Shown: positions 8,467 to 17,972, counted from the stretch's first letter. The stretch: 64,000 bases of DNA from Rhodoferax ferrireducens T118 (GCF_000013605.1 NC_007908.1:3906001-3970000), one strand, 5' to 3'. Program-made: numbers and translations. The notes: generated by a model not told the origin, from the sequence alone.

Positions 8467-10263
8467 TCAGGCCAGGGCCGCATCGGTGTCCATCAACACT
8501 TTGCTGCCGGCGCGTGCCGTGCGCATCAGCGTGGCGGTTTCGGGGAACAGTTTGGCAAAGTAGAAGCGCGCCGTCTGCACCTTGGCCAGGTAGAAGGAGT
8601 CGGTGTTGCCGGCGGCAATTTCACGCAAGGCCACTTGCGCCATGCGGGCCCAGAAGTAGCCAAACACCAGGTGACCGGCCACGCGCAGGTAGTCCACGGC
8701 GGCAGCGCCCACTTCATCGGCGTTCTGGAAGCCCTTGAAACCGATTTCGGTCGTGAACTTGGTCATCTGGTCGCCAAGAATGGCGATCGGGGTGATGAAT
8801 TCGGCCATCTTTTCGTTGACGCCTTCTTCGGCCACCAGTTGGCCAACGAGCTTGCCAAACTTGCGCAAGGTGGCGCCGTTGTTGCCCAGGATTTTGCGTC
8901 CCAGCAAGTCCAGCGACTGGACTGTGTTGGTGCCTTCATAAATCATGTTGATGCGGTTGTCGCGCGCAAATTGCTCCATGCCCCAGTCCTTGATGTAACC
9001 GTGGCCACCAAACACCTGCATACAGGCATTGGTGGAAATATGGCCGTTGTCCGTGATGAAGGCTTTGACGATCGGGGTCAGCATGGCCAGCAATTCACCA
9101 GCGTCCTTGCGCACTTTCTCGTCAGGATGGCTGTGCTCTTTTTCCAGCAACATGGCGCTGTAACACAACAGGGCGCGGCCGCCTTCGGCGTAGGCCTTGG
9201 CCGTGAGCAGCATCTTGCGCACGTCCGGATGCACGATGATCGGGTCGGCCGGCTTGTCCTTGGCCTTGACGCCGGTGAGCGAGCGCATCTGGATGCGCTC
9301 CTTGGCGTAGGCCAGCGCGTTCTGATAAGCCACTTCCGTCTGGCCGAGCGACTGGTTGCCGACACCCAGACGCGCCGCGTTCATCATCACAAACATGGCT
9401 TGCATGCCTTTGTTGGGCTGCCCCACCATGGTGCCGACCGCGCCGTCGAGCACCAGTTGCGCCGTGGCGTTGCCACAGATGCCCATCTTGTGCTCCAGGC
9501 CGCCGCAGTAAATACCATTGCGAGCGCCCAGCGAGCCGTCCTGCTTGACCAGGAACTTGGGCACGATGAAAAGACTCACCCCCTTGATGCCAACCGGTGC
9601 ATCGGGCAGACGGGCCAACACCAGGTGAATGATGTTGCTGGCCATGTCGTTCTCGCCGGCACTGATGAATATTTTTTCGCCCGTAATTTTGTACGTGCCG
9701 TCGGCCTGCGGCTCGGCCTTGCTGCGCATCAGACCCAGGTCAGTGCCGCAATGCGCCTCGGTCAGGCACATGGTGCCGAGCCACTCACCACTGGTCATCT
9801 TGTGCAGATAGGTCTGCTTTTGCTCTTCAGTGCCGTGCGCATGCAGGGCCGCATAAGCACCGTGCGTCAGCCCCGGGTACATGGTCCAGGATTGATTGGC
9901 GCTGTTGAGCATCTCGTAGAAACACTGATTGACGATGTGCGGCAGACCCTGACCCCCAAAGGCGGTGTCGCAGGCCAGCGCGGGCCAACCCCCTTCAACG
10001 TATTTGGCGTAAGCCTCCTTGAAGCCGGTGGGCGTGGTGACCTCATGCGTCACCGGGTCGAGCTTGCAGCCCTCGGCATCGCCGCTCTGGTTCAAGGGAA
10101 AAGCCACTTCGGCGGCAAATTTGCCACCTTCTTCCAGCACGGCGTTGATGGTGTCAACATCCATATCGGCGTGCTTGGGGATGGCTGTCAAATCGTCAAC
10201 AACGTGGAGCACTTCGTGCATCACAAACTGCATGTCACGCAGAGGGGGGGTATAGGTCGGCAT
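8467..10263 (-). CDS. acyl-CoA dehydrogenase with C-terminal acetyl-CoA dehydrogenase-like domain
   Basis: The 598-residue FAD enzyme catalyses the first oxidation of beta-oxidation (acyl-CoA to trans-2-enoyl-CoA). A long N-terminal segment is followed by TMCLTEAHCGTDLGLMRSKA (flavin and substrate contact), the middle domain KITGEKIFISAG, then the helical domain with FGGHGYIKDWGMEQFARDNR and catalytic Glu443 in MIYEGTNTVQ. The extra C-terminal domain (about 470-598) and overall length match the DmdC/AcdA-type long acyl-CoA dehydrogenases. The start has AAAGGAGA 8 bases upstream. It begins 2 bases after the TetR gene, so the two are translationally linked. Chain-length preference is not visible. 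Confidence 0.92.
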   Translation of the reverse strand: MPTYTPPLRDMQFVMHEVLHVVDDLTAIPKHADMDVDTINAVLEEGGKFAAEVAFPLNQSGDAEGCKLDPVTHEVTTPTGFKEAYAKYVEGGWPALACDTAFGGQGLPHIVNQCFYEMLNSANQSWTMYPGLTHGAYAALHAHGTEEQKQTYLHKMTSGEWLGTMCLTEAHCGTDLGLMRSKAEPQADGTYKITGEKIFISAGENDMASNIIHLVLARLPDAPVGIKGVSLFIVPKFLVKQDGSLGARNGIYCGGLEHKMGICGNATAQLVLDGAVGTMVGQPNKGMQAMFVMMNAARLGVGNQSLGQTEVAYQNALAYAKERIQMRSLTGVKAKDKPADPIIVHPDVRKMLLTAKAYAEGGRALLCYSAMLLEKEHSHPDEKVRKDAGELLAMLTPIVKAFITDNGHISTNACMQVFGGHGYIKDWGMEQFARDNRINMIYEGTNTVQSLDLLGRKILGNNGATLRKFGKLVGQLVAEEGVNEKMAEFITPIAILGDQMTKFTTEIGFKGFQNADEVGAAAVDYLRVAGHLVFGYFWARMAQVALREIAAGNTDSFYLAKVQTARFYFAKLFPETATLMRTARAGSKVLMDTDAALA

Positions 10264-10265
10264 GC

Positions 10266-10976
10266 TTACTTCTCCTTTAAATTTCGATTGGATGCTGGGG
10301 AACGGTGTGATGCGCCAGCGGCAGACTTGCCGTAGCGCTTGAGAATATTGTCAAAGCCGGTGTGGGCGCGCCCGATGGCGGCTGGATTCTGCAAAAACCG
10401 GGCTTCATAGTGCAAGGCCAGGATCAGGCCATGGATTTCGAAGGCCATTTGCTCTTCGTCAGCATCCTCATGGAGCTGCCCCTCCTGCTTGGCCTGGACG
10501 ACGGCGCGGTACATGGCGGCCAGCCAGGTCTTGACCGAACTCGCCAGTGCATCACGCACCGGCCCGGGACGGTCATCAAACTCAACCGCACCGCTGATGA
10601 AAATACAGCCGGACTGAAGTTCGATCGCCACGCGTTTCATCCAGTTGGCAAACAGGGCCCGCACCCGCGGCAGGCCCCGGGCTTCATCCATGGCCGGGGC
10701 AAAAACCTCGTCATAAAAGCGGGCGTAATACTCGTGGATGACGGAAATCTGCAGCTCTTCGCGCGATCCAAAATGCGCAAAAACCCCCGATTTGCTCATC
10801 CGGGTCACCTCGGCCAAGGCCCCGATGCTCAGGCCTTCCAGTCCGATCTCTGCGGCCAGCCCCAAAGCGGCGTCAATAATGGCCTGCTTGGTCTGCTGCC
10901 CCTTGTGCAAGGCATGCCCGGCGCCCGGGCGGCGGCTGGAAGGTGCATATTGAACAGGTGATTTGGTGGAGGTCAT
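10266..10976 (-). CDS. TetR/AcrR family regulator of the beta-oxidation operon
   Basis: A 236-residue regulator. The N-terminal helix-turn-helix (residues about 28-75, with KQAIIDAALGLAAEIGLEGL and MSKSGVFAHFGSREEL) is followed by a ligand-binding C-terminal domain of the TetR type. As first gene of the operon and 2 bases ahead of the acyl-CoA dehydrogenase, it most likely represses its own operon and is released by a fatty acyl-CoA, as known for FadR/PsrA/FadP-type TetR proteins. The palindrome-like site at 10985-11004 is a candidate operator. The basic, Ser-rich tail after residue 215 is poorly conserved. Ligand is inferred only. Confidence 0.88.
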   Translation of the reverse strand: MTSTKSPVQYAPSSRRPGAGHALHKGQQTKQAIIDAALGLAAEIGLEGLSIGALAEVTRMSKSGVFAHFGSREELQISVIHEYYARFYDEVFAPAMDEARGLPRVRALFANWMKRVAIELQSGCIFISGAVEFDDRPGPVRDALASSVKTWLAAMYRAVVQAKQEGQLHEDADEEQMAFEIHGLILALHYEARFLQNPAAIGRAHTGFDNILKRYGKSAAGASHRSPASNRNLKEK

Positions 10977-10984
10977 AACACTAG

Positions 10985-11004
10985 AAAAGAACGATCGTGC
11001 TATT
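10985..11004. promoter_or_regulatory. candidate TetR operator upstream of the beta-oxidation operon
   Basis: AAAAGAACGATCGTGCTATT contains the near-palindrome GAACGATCGTGC (10989-11000), one mismatch from a perfect 12-base dyad. It lies 8 bases upstream of the tetR start. This resembles the GAACGnnCGTTC-type boxes of fatty-acid TetR repressors. The assignment rests on position and symmetry. Confidence 0.5.
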
Positions 11005-11152
11005 TTGCAACAAATCCGAACGCCATGCAGCCCGGAGGCCCCATCTAGAGAGATTTTTCTAGTCAGAACGCGGGTTTACCCGCACTAATTAGCGTTTCAA
11101 GGACACCACGAGCTTTGCCAGGTTGGCCAAAACGTACAAGTCTGATAATCGC

Positions 11153-11902
11153 TCAGAGCATCAGTGCCAGGGCGGCCTCGAGGTGTTCGCAAGGCAGGCG
11201 CTTGAAGTTGGAGCGCGCAAAGCGCTGCAGGCGCCCAACGACAAAAGCAATCAGGACCGACGCCCGCACCTGGGTGTCAAGACTGGGTGTGGCCGAGCCA
11301 CGCAACTCGGCGCCCGCGCGCAGGCTTTGCTTGAGGCTGGACTCGATCTTGTCGAAAAACTGGTTCATGCGCTGTTGCAGGCGCTCGTTCTCGAACACCA
11401 GCGCATCACCCACCATGACGCGGGTCATGCCGGGATTTTTCTCGGCGAACTGCAGCAGCATGGTCACCACCTGCGCGGCCTGACGCACGCCTAACTGGGC
11501 GCTGGTCACGGCGTCCAGCAATGGTCCCGCCCCAGCGGCCACGACACCCTCCGTCATGGGTGAGCTCTGGCGTTCGGCAATCTGGTTGACCAGCGAAAAC
11601 ACCGTCTGTTCAATGAACTCGATCAGGCCCTCAAACATCTGCGCCTTGCTGGCAAAGTGCCGGTACAACGCGGCCTCGCTGACCTCAAGACGCGCCGCCA
11701 GGGCCGCAGTGGTGATGCGCTCCGAGCCGGGCTGTTCCAGCATCTGCGCCAGGGCTTGCAGTATCTGCTCCCGGCGCTCCCCCGGTTTCAGCCGCTTGCG
11801 CGCCAGAGCGGCCGGTTCTCGGTTGTCGGTGCTTGGGAAAGAGAGCAGGGAGGGGGTCAATTCGGCGTTAGACATGGGCACAGAACAGTGGGTTGAATTC
11901 AT
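11153..11902 (-). CDS. slmA: nucleoid occlusion factor SlmA (TetR family)
   Basis: The 249-residue protein has the SlmA signature GERREQILQALAQMLE followed by the HTH ERITTAALAARLEVSEAALYR, HFASKAQMFEGLIEFIE and the dimer-domain segment NPGMTRVMVGDALVFENERL. SlmA binds specific DNA sites and FtsZ, preventing division over unsegregated chromosome. Proximity to argB is the usual betaproteobacterial context, here interrupted by a two-component pair. The first ATG (11902) is given; an ATG nine codons in (11875) is an alternative, and neither has a clear ribosome site. The divergent N-terminal 35 residues are not part of the conserved fold. Confidence 0.88.
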   Translation of the reverse strand: MNSTHCSVPMSNAELTPSLLSFPSTDNREPAALARKRLKPGERREQILQALAQMLEQPGSERITTAALAARLEVSEAALYRHFASKAQMFEGLIEFIEQTVFSLVNQIAERQSSPMTEGVVAAGAGPLLDAVTSAQLGVRQAAQVVTMLLQFAEKNPGMTRVMVGDALVFENERLQQRMNQFFDKIESSLKQSLRAGAELRGSATPSLDTQVRASVLIAFVVGRLQRFARSNFKRLPCEHLEAALALML

Positions 11903-11936
11903 TCTCGCATAGCGCTACCAAGGGTTTTTGCGGGGG

Positions 11937-13394
11937 TCAGACCGGAAACACCAGGGTAAAGCGGGCACCGCGCCCCTCCCGGGCGTTGCCGACAACCAGC
12001 AGACCGTGGTGCGCCCGGGCAATCTCGTCAACGATCGCCAGGCCCAGGCCATTGCCTTGGCTGGCCGTGCCCGGCATACGGTAAAAGCGCGCCAGGACAC
12101 GCTGGCGTTCCTCCACCGGCACACCCGGGCCGTTATCTTCAACCTCCAGAAATGCGGCGCCGCCATCGGGCATACGACCACAGCGCAGCGTGACGACCCC
12201 GCCCGCCGGTGTGTATTTCAGCGCGTTGTCCGTCAGGTTGCCGAGCAGCTCGCGCAACAACCACGCGTGACCCGCCACCTGCACGGCTTGCACATCCAGC
12301 CCCAAATCGATCTGCTTGGCCGTGGCGGCATCCAGGTGCGCCTCCAGCAGGGTTTCGCACAGCTCTTTCAAATCGACGGTTTGCACTGGCTGTTGGTCCA
12401 GACCGTGGGCGTCGGCACGCGACAAGGCCAGCAGTTGATTGGCCAATTGCGAGGTACGGCGGGTGGCATCGCGCAGGCGCCTGATTTGCTCTACTCCTAT
12501 ATTTATAGCTGCTTGCACTTTATTCACGGGGGCTAGAGGCTGGTTTTGTATAAATTTTCCGCAGGATGAACAAGTGGCTACGGGCATGCTGGCCGCCTGC
12601 GCCCAGGCCTCGACCTGCGCCTGCAGGCCCGCCAGCGGCGTGCGCAGTTGATGCGCGGCGTCGGTCACAAAGCGGCGCTGGCTCTCAGCCTGGGCGTTGA
12701 CCAGACCGAACAAGCGGTTCAGCGACTGCACCAGCGGGCGCACCTCTTCGGGCGAGGCCTGCACATCCATCGCACTCAAGTCGCTCGGCGAGCGCTGCTC
12801 GACCGCCTCCTTCAGGTCCAGCAAGGGACGCAGCGCCTGTCTGACCGCCCAATTGACCACAAACACCCCCAGCACCATCAGCACCAGATTGGGCAACAAG
12901 ACCTTGAGCAGCACCAGTTTGACCCACTGTTGGCGCGGATCGGACCCATCTGCCAAACGCACGACCAGCTCCCCAGCGGCGGTTTGGAGGCGCTGCGAGA
13001 CTATGCGGTAGGTCACACCGCCCTGCTCTGCGCTGGCGAACTCAGGCTCGCGTGTGGTCGGCGGCAACCCGCTCAACCAGTCATGACCCAGCAGCACCCG
13101 CCCCTCCAGATCGGCAATGCAGAAGGCTGAAAGACCGACCCGGTCTCTGAGAAATTCTGCGATGACCGGGGCCATCAGCAGGACCGGCGGGGCATCGGAC
13201 GTTTTGCCTCTGGCGATCACCGAGTCCGCCAGCAAGGGCACCAGCTTGAGCAGTTGGCGGTCTTGCTGCAAGGCGGCAGCGTCGGCATAACGGTAGTCAA
13301 ACCAGGCATTGACGCCAGCCAGCAGACACAGGGGCACCAATAACAGCAGCAGCAAGCGCCGCTGCAGGCCGGAGGACATGGTTGCCAGCTGCAT
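11937..13394 (-). CDS. sensor histidine kinase, QseC-like, carrying an in-frame interspersed repeat
   Basis: This 485-residue inner-membrane kinase has TM1 at about 11-30, a periplasmic sensor loop, TM2 at about 160-183, then HAMP-like and HisKA regions with phospho-acceptor His248 in VTDAAHQLRTPLAGLQ. HATPase_c follows with LTDNALKY (N box), VEDNGPGVP and GNGLGLAI. Residues about 281-300 are encoded by a copy of the window's interspersed repeat (12495-12555), inserted between the two DHp helices; without them the segment would run directly from WAQAAS to EQIRRLRDATRR. The frame stays open. It follows the response regulator gene by 3 bases. Signal sensed is unknown. Confidence 0.88.
   Translation of the reverse strand: MQLATMSSGLQRRLLLLLLVPLCLLAGVNAWFDYRYADAAALQQDRQLLKLVPLLADSVIARGKTSDAPPVLLMAPVIAEFLRDRVGLSAFCIADLEGRVLLGHDWLSGLPPTTREPEFASAEQGGVTYRIVSQRLQTAAGELVVRLADGSDPRQQWVKLVLLKVLLPNLVLMVLGVFVVNWAVRQALRPLLDLKEAVEQRSPSDLSAMDVQASPEEVRPLVQSLNRLFGLVNAQAESQRRFVTDAAHQLRTPLAGLQAQVEAWAQAASMPVATCSSCGKFIQNQPLAPVNKVQAAINIGVEQIRRLRDATRRTSQLANQLLALSRADAHGLDQQPVQTVDLKELCETLLEAHLDAATAKQIDLGLDVQAVQVAGHAWLLRELLGNLTDNALKYTPAGGVVTLRCGRMPDGGAAFLEVEDNGPGVPVEERQRVLARFYRMPGTASQGNGLGLAIVDEIARAHHGLLVVGNAREGRGARFTLVFPV
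12495..12555 (+). repeat. interspersed repeat copy inside the histidine kinase gene
   Basis: The copy reads ATATTTATAGCTGCTTGCAC, then a TTCACGGGGGCTAGAGGCTG core, then TTTTGTATAAATTTT. It is a full copy of the family found at nine or more other places in the window, and lies antisense to the gene. Its 20 codons are open in the kinase frame. Confidence 0.9.
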
Positions 13395-13397
13395 CGG

Positions 13398-14105
13398 TCA
13401 AGGCGCTGGATGGCGCGAATCGCTTATGCCGGCTTCGATCAGTTCCAGACGGTAGCCAAAGCCGCGAATCGAGCGCAGCCCGATGCCATGCGGCTCCAAC
13501 TTGCCGCGCAAGCGGGAGATGTACACCTCCACCGCATTGGGTGTGATCTCCTTGTCCCACCCGGTCAGCGCCTGCAGCAGCTTGTCTTTGTTGGCGGGTT
13601 TGGGCGCGTTGATGAGCAGGTACTCCAGCACCGTCCACTCACGCGGCCCCAGCTCGATTGCCTGGCCGCTGGGCCGCAGGCAGGCCAGCCGCGTCGCCGT
13701 GTTGAGTTCCAGCGCGCCAAAACTGAGCACCGCCGAGGTAGCCGCCTGCGAGCGGCGCAAGAGTGCGCGCAGGCGTGCCAGCAGCTCGGGCAACTCGAAC
13801 GGTTTGACCATGTAATCATCGGCTCCGGTGTCGAGCCCCTGCACCCGCTCGTGCAGGGCGTCGCGCGCGGTGAGCAGCAGCACGGGCATGGCGGGCGCGT
13901 CTTTGCGCAAACGCTGGGTCAGCGCCAGACCATCCATGCCAGGCAAACCAATGTCGAGAACAGCCACGTCAAACGATTCGTGGCGCATGGCTTCCAGCGC
14001 GCGCTCGGCATTGCTAACCCAGTCCACGGCGTAACCGGCGTCGGTGAGGCCGAGCTTGATGCCACTGGCCACCATGACATCATCTTCCACCAACAATAAT
14101 CGCAT
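13398..14105 (-). CDS. OmpR/QseB-type response regulator
   Basis: The 235-residue regulator starts at the ATG at 14103-14105 (MRLLLVEDD), with GGAGG 8 bases upstream; a longer reading frame from 14138 adds 11 unconserved residues. The receiver domain has the acidic pair in VEDD, phospho-acceptor Asp51 in VAVLDIGLPGMDG, LLTARD and the Lys in DYMVKPFEL. The winged-helix output domain (about 125-225) contains LGPREWTVLEYLL and AVEVYISRLRGKL. It is transcribed with the kinase 3 bases downstream. The upstream interspersed repeat at 14110-14163 provides its ribosome-binding site, so expression may depend on that element. Confidence 0.92.
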   Translation of the reverse strand: MRLLLVEDDVMVASGIKLGLTDAGYAVDWVSNAERALEAMRHESFDVAVLDIGLPGMDGLALTQRLRKDAPAMPVLLLTARDALHERVQGLDTGADDYMVKPFELPELLARLRALLRRSQAATSAVLSFGALELNTATRLACLRPSGQAIELGPREWTVLEYLLINAPKPANKDKLLQALTGWDKEITPNAVEVYISRLRGKLEPHGIGLRSIRGFGYRLELIEAGISDSRHPAP

Positions 14106-14109
14106 TAAA

Positions 14110-14163
14110 TTGGCCTCCAGCCACCGTGGAATAAGCACATATAGCTATTACAATGATAGCAAA
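14110..14163 (-). repeat. interspersed repeat copy abutting the response-regulator start
   Basis: In reverse orientation the copy runs TTTGCTATCATTGTAATAGC, TATATGTGCTTATTCCAC, then GGTGGCTGGAGGCC, ending 4 bases before the ATG at 14105. The GGAGG inside the conserved core is the Shine-Dalgarno of the regulator gene. Confidence 0.8.
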
Positions 14164-14253
14164 CTAATTCTCGATGCGCTCAACCTCCAGCCCCAAGCCC
14201 TTGGTCGGCGCGGGTCCGGCAGGGTCGCGTTGGGACCGGATTTTGATGTTTTG

Positions 14254-15147
<894 letters not shown>

Positions 15148-15152
15148 TTACA

Positions 15153-15524
15153 TCAACTCTTGATCGCGAAATCTTCTTTGGTTTTTCCATCCACCAGCAG
15201 CGCTGTCAACCAGCGCGGCGTCAAACCCCGGCCACTCCAGCCTTCCCCATTGGGACCCCGGTATTTGGCAGCCACCGGCAAGGCGACTTTCTTGGGGGCG
15301 CCAGCGGGTTTGACGCCAGCACCGGCCTTGCCGACCTTGGTGGCTTTGGCTTTGCCCTTGGCCCCGCGTGCCTTGCCAGGCTGCAAATCCTTCAGGGTGA
15401 TACCAAAAGCCTGCATCTTGGCCAAAATATCCTGCACCGTCTTGCCAAACTCCCGTGCTTTGATATCACTGGCCTGCTTTTGCAGTTTCTCTATCTGACT
15501 TTGAATCTCGATCAAATCGCTCAT
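15153..15524 (-). CDS. H-NS family nucleoid-associated protein
   Basis: A 123-residue DNA-binding protein. The N-terminal 50 residues (LIEIQSQIEKLQKQASDIKA) form the coiled-coil oligomerisation region. A Lys/Ala/Gly-rich linker (about 50-85) leads to the C-terminal H-NS DNA-binding motif KYRGPNGEGWSGRGLTPRWL. The linker is unusually rich in AKG/KAT words, as in histone-like extensions of betaproteobacterial H-NS proteins. AGAGGA precedes the ATG by 6 bases. It shares a strand with argB and may be read through into it. Role: silencing of A/T-rich DNA. Confidence 0.88.
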   Translation of the reverse strand: MSDLIEIQSQIEKLQKQASDIKAREFGKTVQDILAKMQAFGITLKDLQPGKARGAKGKAKATKVGKAGAGVKPAGAPKKVALPVAAKYRGPNGEGWSGRGLTPRWLTALLVDGKTKEDFAIKS

Positions 15525-15899
15525 ACTGAATCCTCTATCTTGGAAAATTGAAAATCTCTGCGCTGACGGCCTTGGCGGGCCCTTTATTTAGATCGTTTTA
15601 ATACGTCAGATTATCTCTTCTTATTATTACCTTCAATTGGTTGATGCATACTATTTTTTGCGTCCATTCATCAAGATTCGTTTTTCAAATATTTAATCGT
15701 CGCCGTCGCTTTTTCGGAGCGTGCTGCCCCATCACAGCCGCCTATTTGCTTCCAATTTGGCAGATTGACGAAACGATGCAGTGCGCCAGACGACGACATA
15801 TTCCCCGAATATGGCCAAATCCAATCAGGAAATTAGACGGCGGGAGTTATTGTCACGAATTCAAGTCAGTCAATAATGAAGGAGGGCGGAGAAACTGGC
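15525..15899. other. A/T-rich intergenic stretch upstream of the H-NS gene
   Basis: About 375 bases separate the H-NS gene from the fatty acyl-CoA reductase stop. The first 150 bases are markedly A/T-rich (for instance TTATCTCTTCTTATTATTAC), as expected for an autoregulated hns promoter. A plus-strand frame at 15641-16084 is open but overlaps the reductase gene antisense and resembles nothing known. Confidence 0.6.
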
Positions 15900-17897
15900 T
15901 CAGAAATGAATCCCCCGCATCATCTGCTGCATCGCGACTGCTTCTGGCGACAGATGTTGTTTCACCACTTTATCGCCCGGCTTCGCGCCCTTGGCGGCGC
16001 CCGAGTCCGGGAACATCCGGAAGGCTGTATTCATGGCAATCTGCGCCACCCGCGGCAACACGGCATGCAAAACCTGACCCGTAATGCCCAGCCGGGTGGC
16101 AATGCGCACTGGTTTGAAAATACAGGCTTCGGCAACCATGTCGGCGGCCTCTTCGGGCGCCAGCGTGGGCACGTTGTTGTACAGCCCGGTCGGCGCGATC
16201 ATGGGGGTGCGCACCAATGGCATGTTGATGGTGGTAAAGCTGACGCCCTGATCGGCAAACTCGCTCGATGCGCAGCGGGCCCAGGCTTCCAGGGCGGCCT
16301 TGGAGGCCACATAGGCGCTGAAACGCGGCGCGTTGGTGAGCACGCCGATGGAGCTGATATTGACCACATGACCTTTGTGTTTGGCCACCATACCCGGCAG
16401 CAGTCCCATGGTGACGCGCAGGCAGCCAAAATAATTGAGCTGCATGGTGCGCTCAAAGTCATGAAAACGATCGTAGCTGGACTCAATGGCGCGGCGAATG
16501 GAGCGGCCGGCGTTGTTGATCAGGAAATCCACGCCGCCATGGTCATCAATCAACTGTTTGATGAACCGGTCGCAGTCCGCCATGTCGGCAATATCCGCCG
16601 GGTAGGCGATGAAACTGTAGCCTTTGGCTTTGGCCTCCTTGCAGGCTTCTTCGAGCTTGTCGACATCACGACCGCAGATGACGGTAATGGCACCAGCCTC
16701 CGCAAATTTGTGAGCGGTCGCCAGGCCGATACCCGATGAACCACCGGTGATCAGGACCACTTTGCCTGCCACAGTGCCGCGCAGGGTGTGGTCAATATGC
16801 AGAGCGGGGTCAAGATGACGCTCCCAGTAATCCCACAAGCGCCAGGCGTAATCCTTCAGGTTGGGGCAGGCCACCCCCGTGCCTTTGAGCGCTGCGAGCG
16901 TGTCGCGGCAGTCAAACCGCGTGGGGTAGTTCACAAACGTGAGCATGTCCTCGGGCAGGCCCAGGTCTTTCATGATGGCCTGGCGCACCCGGCGCACCGG
17001 CGCCAGCGCCATCAGACCCTTGGTGACACTGCGAGGAATGAACCCGAGCAGAGCGGCATTGATAAACAAATTCATCTTGGGCGCGTGCGCGGCGCGACTG
17101 AAAATGTCGAGCACGTCGCCCACGCGGTAGCCCACCGGATCCACCAGGTGGAAGCACTTCTTCGTGATTCCCTTTTGGTGACTGATGACGTCCAGTGCGT
17201 TCACCACAAAGTCCACCGGCACAATATTGATGCGTCCACCTTCCAGTCCGACCGACGGCATCCAGGGCGGCAGCACCTGGCGCATGCGCTGAATCAACTT
17301 GAAGAAGTAGTAGGGTCCGTCAATCTTGTCCATCTCACCGGTACTGCTATCGCCCACCACCATGGCTGGCCGGTACACTGACCAGGGCAGCTTGCACTCA
17401 TGGCGCACAATTTTTTCACTTTCATGCTTGGTCATGAAATAAGGGTGCTCGTAGTTCTCGGCCTCCTCAAACATGTCCTCGCGGAACACGCCCTCGTACA
17501 ACCCAGCCGCCGCGATCGAGCTCACATGGTGAAAGTGCCTGGCCTGAATGGCGGCAGCCAGTTCCACCGTGTTGCGGGTTCCCTCAATGTTGACGGCAAT
17601 CTGGCTGGCTTCATCAGCCCCCAGGTCATAGACGGCAGCCAGATGGTAGAAATGGTCAATCTGACCTTTGATTTGTTTGATGGCATCGGCAGAGACGCCC
17701 AGCTTTTTGGCCGTCAGGTCGCCGAACACAGGCACCACCCGCGCGGCGCCGGCACCCCAGTACTTGCGCAGACCCGCCACCTTGCCTTCACTCTCCTGGC
17801 GAATCAAGAAGTGCACCACCGAGCCCTTGCGCTCAAGAAGTTTTTTGACGAGCCGCTTGCCAATGAACCCGGTGGCACCGGTAACAAAATACTGCAT
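15900..17897 (-). CDS. two-domain fatty acyl-CoA reductase (alcohol-forming type)
   Basis: This 665-residue fusion starts at the ATG at 17895-17897 behind GGAGG; an ATG four codons earlier lacks that site. The N-terminal extended-SDR domain has TGATGFIG at 6-13, a catalytic YFMTK at 153-157 and HVSSIAAAGLYEGVFREDMF. The C-terminal classical SDR domain has TGGSSGIG at 384-391, NNAGRSIRR, SSIGVL near 515 and catalytic YVASK at 529-533. This order and wording closely match the bacterial FACoAR of Marinobacter (Maqu_2507) and the mycobacterial AcrA1/FcrA family, which reduce fatty acyl-CoA to aldehyde and alcohol with NADPH. With the WS/DGAT gene 4 kb away, it would supply fatty alcohol for wax esters. 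Two dyads lie in its promoter region. Confidence 0.9.
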   Translation of the reverse strand: MQYFVTGATGFIGKRLVKKLLERKGSVVHFLIRQESEGKVAGLRKYWGAGAARVVPVFGDLTAKKLGVSADAIKQIKGQIDHFYHLAAVYDLGADEASQIAVNIEGTRNTVELAAAIQARHFHHVSSIAAAGLYEGVFREDMFEEAENYEHPYFMTKHESEKIVRHECKLPWSVYRPAMVVGDSSTGEMDKIDGPYYFFKLIQRMRQVLPPWMPSVGLEGGRINIVPVDFVVNALDVISHQKGITKKCFHLVDPVGYRVGDVLDIFSRAAHAPKMNLFINAALLGFIPRSVTKGLMALAPVRRVRQAIMKDLGLPEDMLTFVNYPTRFDCRDTLAALKGTGVACPNLKDYAWRLWDYWERHLDPALHIDHTLRGTVAGKVVLITGGSSGIGLATAHKFAEAGAITVICGRDVDKLEEACKEAKAKGYSFIAYPADIADMADCDRFIKQLIDDHGGVDFLINNAGRSIRRAIESSYDRFHDFERTMQLNYFGCLRVTMGLLPGMVAKHKGHVVNISSIGVLTNAPRFSAYVASKAALEAWARCASSEFADQGVSFTTINMPLVRTPMIAPTGLYNNVPTLAPEEAADMVAEACIFKPVRIATRLGITGQVLHAVLPRVAQIAMNTAFRMFPDSGAAKGAKPGDKVVKQHLSPEAVAMQQMMRGIHF

Positions 17898-17913
17898 GAA
17901 AGCCTCCAATTAG

Positions 17914-17927
17914 AGAATATCTATTCT
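17914..17927. promoter_or_regulatory. candidate operator AGAATATCTATTCT before the acyl-CoA reductase
   Basis: Perfect 6-base arms (AGAATA / TATTCT) with a 2-base centre lie 17 bases upstream of the reductase start. A regulator such as the TetR protein at 20186 could bind here; this is based on symmetry and position only. Confidence 0.4.
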
Positions 17928-17972
17928 GGCTGAAACCGGACCAATGTCTATTCAGCATAAACCCGCGCCCGG

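Noticed and set aside
8122..10335. A 737-codon open frame on the plus strand opposite the acyl-CoA dehydrogenase
   Set aside because: It is fully antisense to a gene with intact catalytic motifs; its composition (rich in His, Gln, Gly) is the usual shadow of GC-rich codon bias, and no start or family is visible.
15641..16084. A 147-codon plus-strand frame upstream of the reductase 3' end
   Set aside because: Overlaps the reductase gene antisense; composition is unlike a protein, and no start signal is present.
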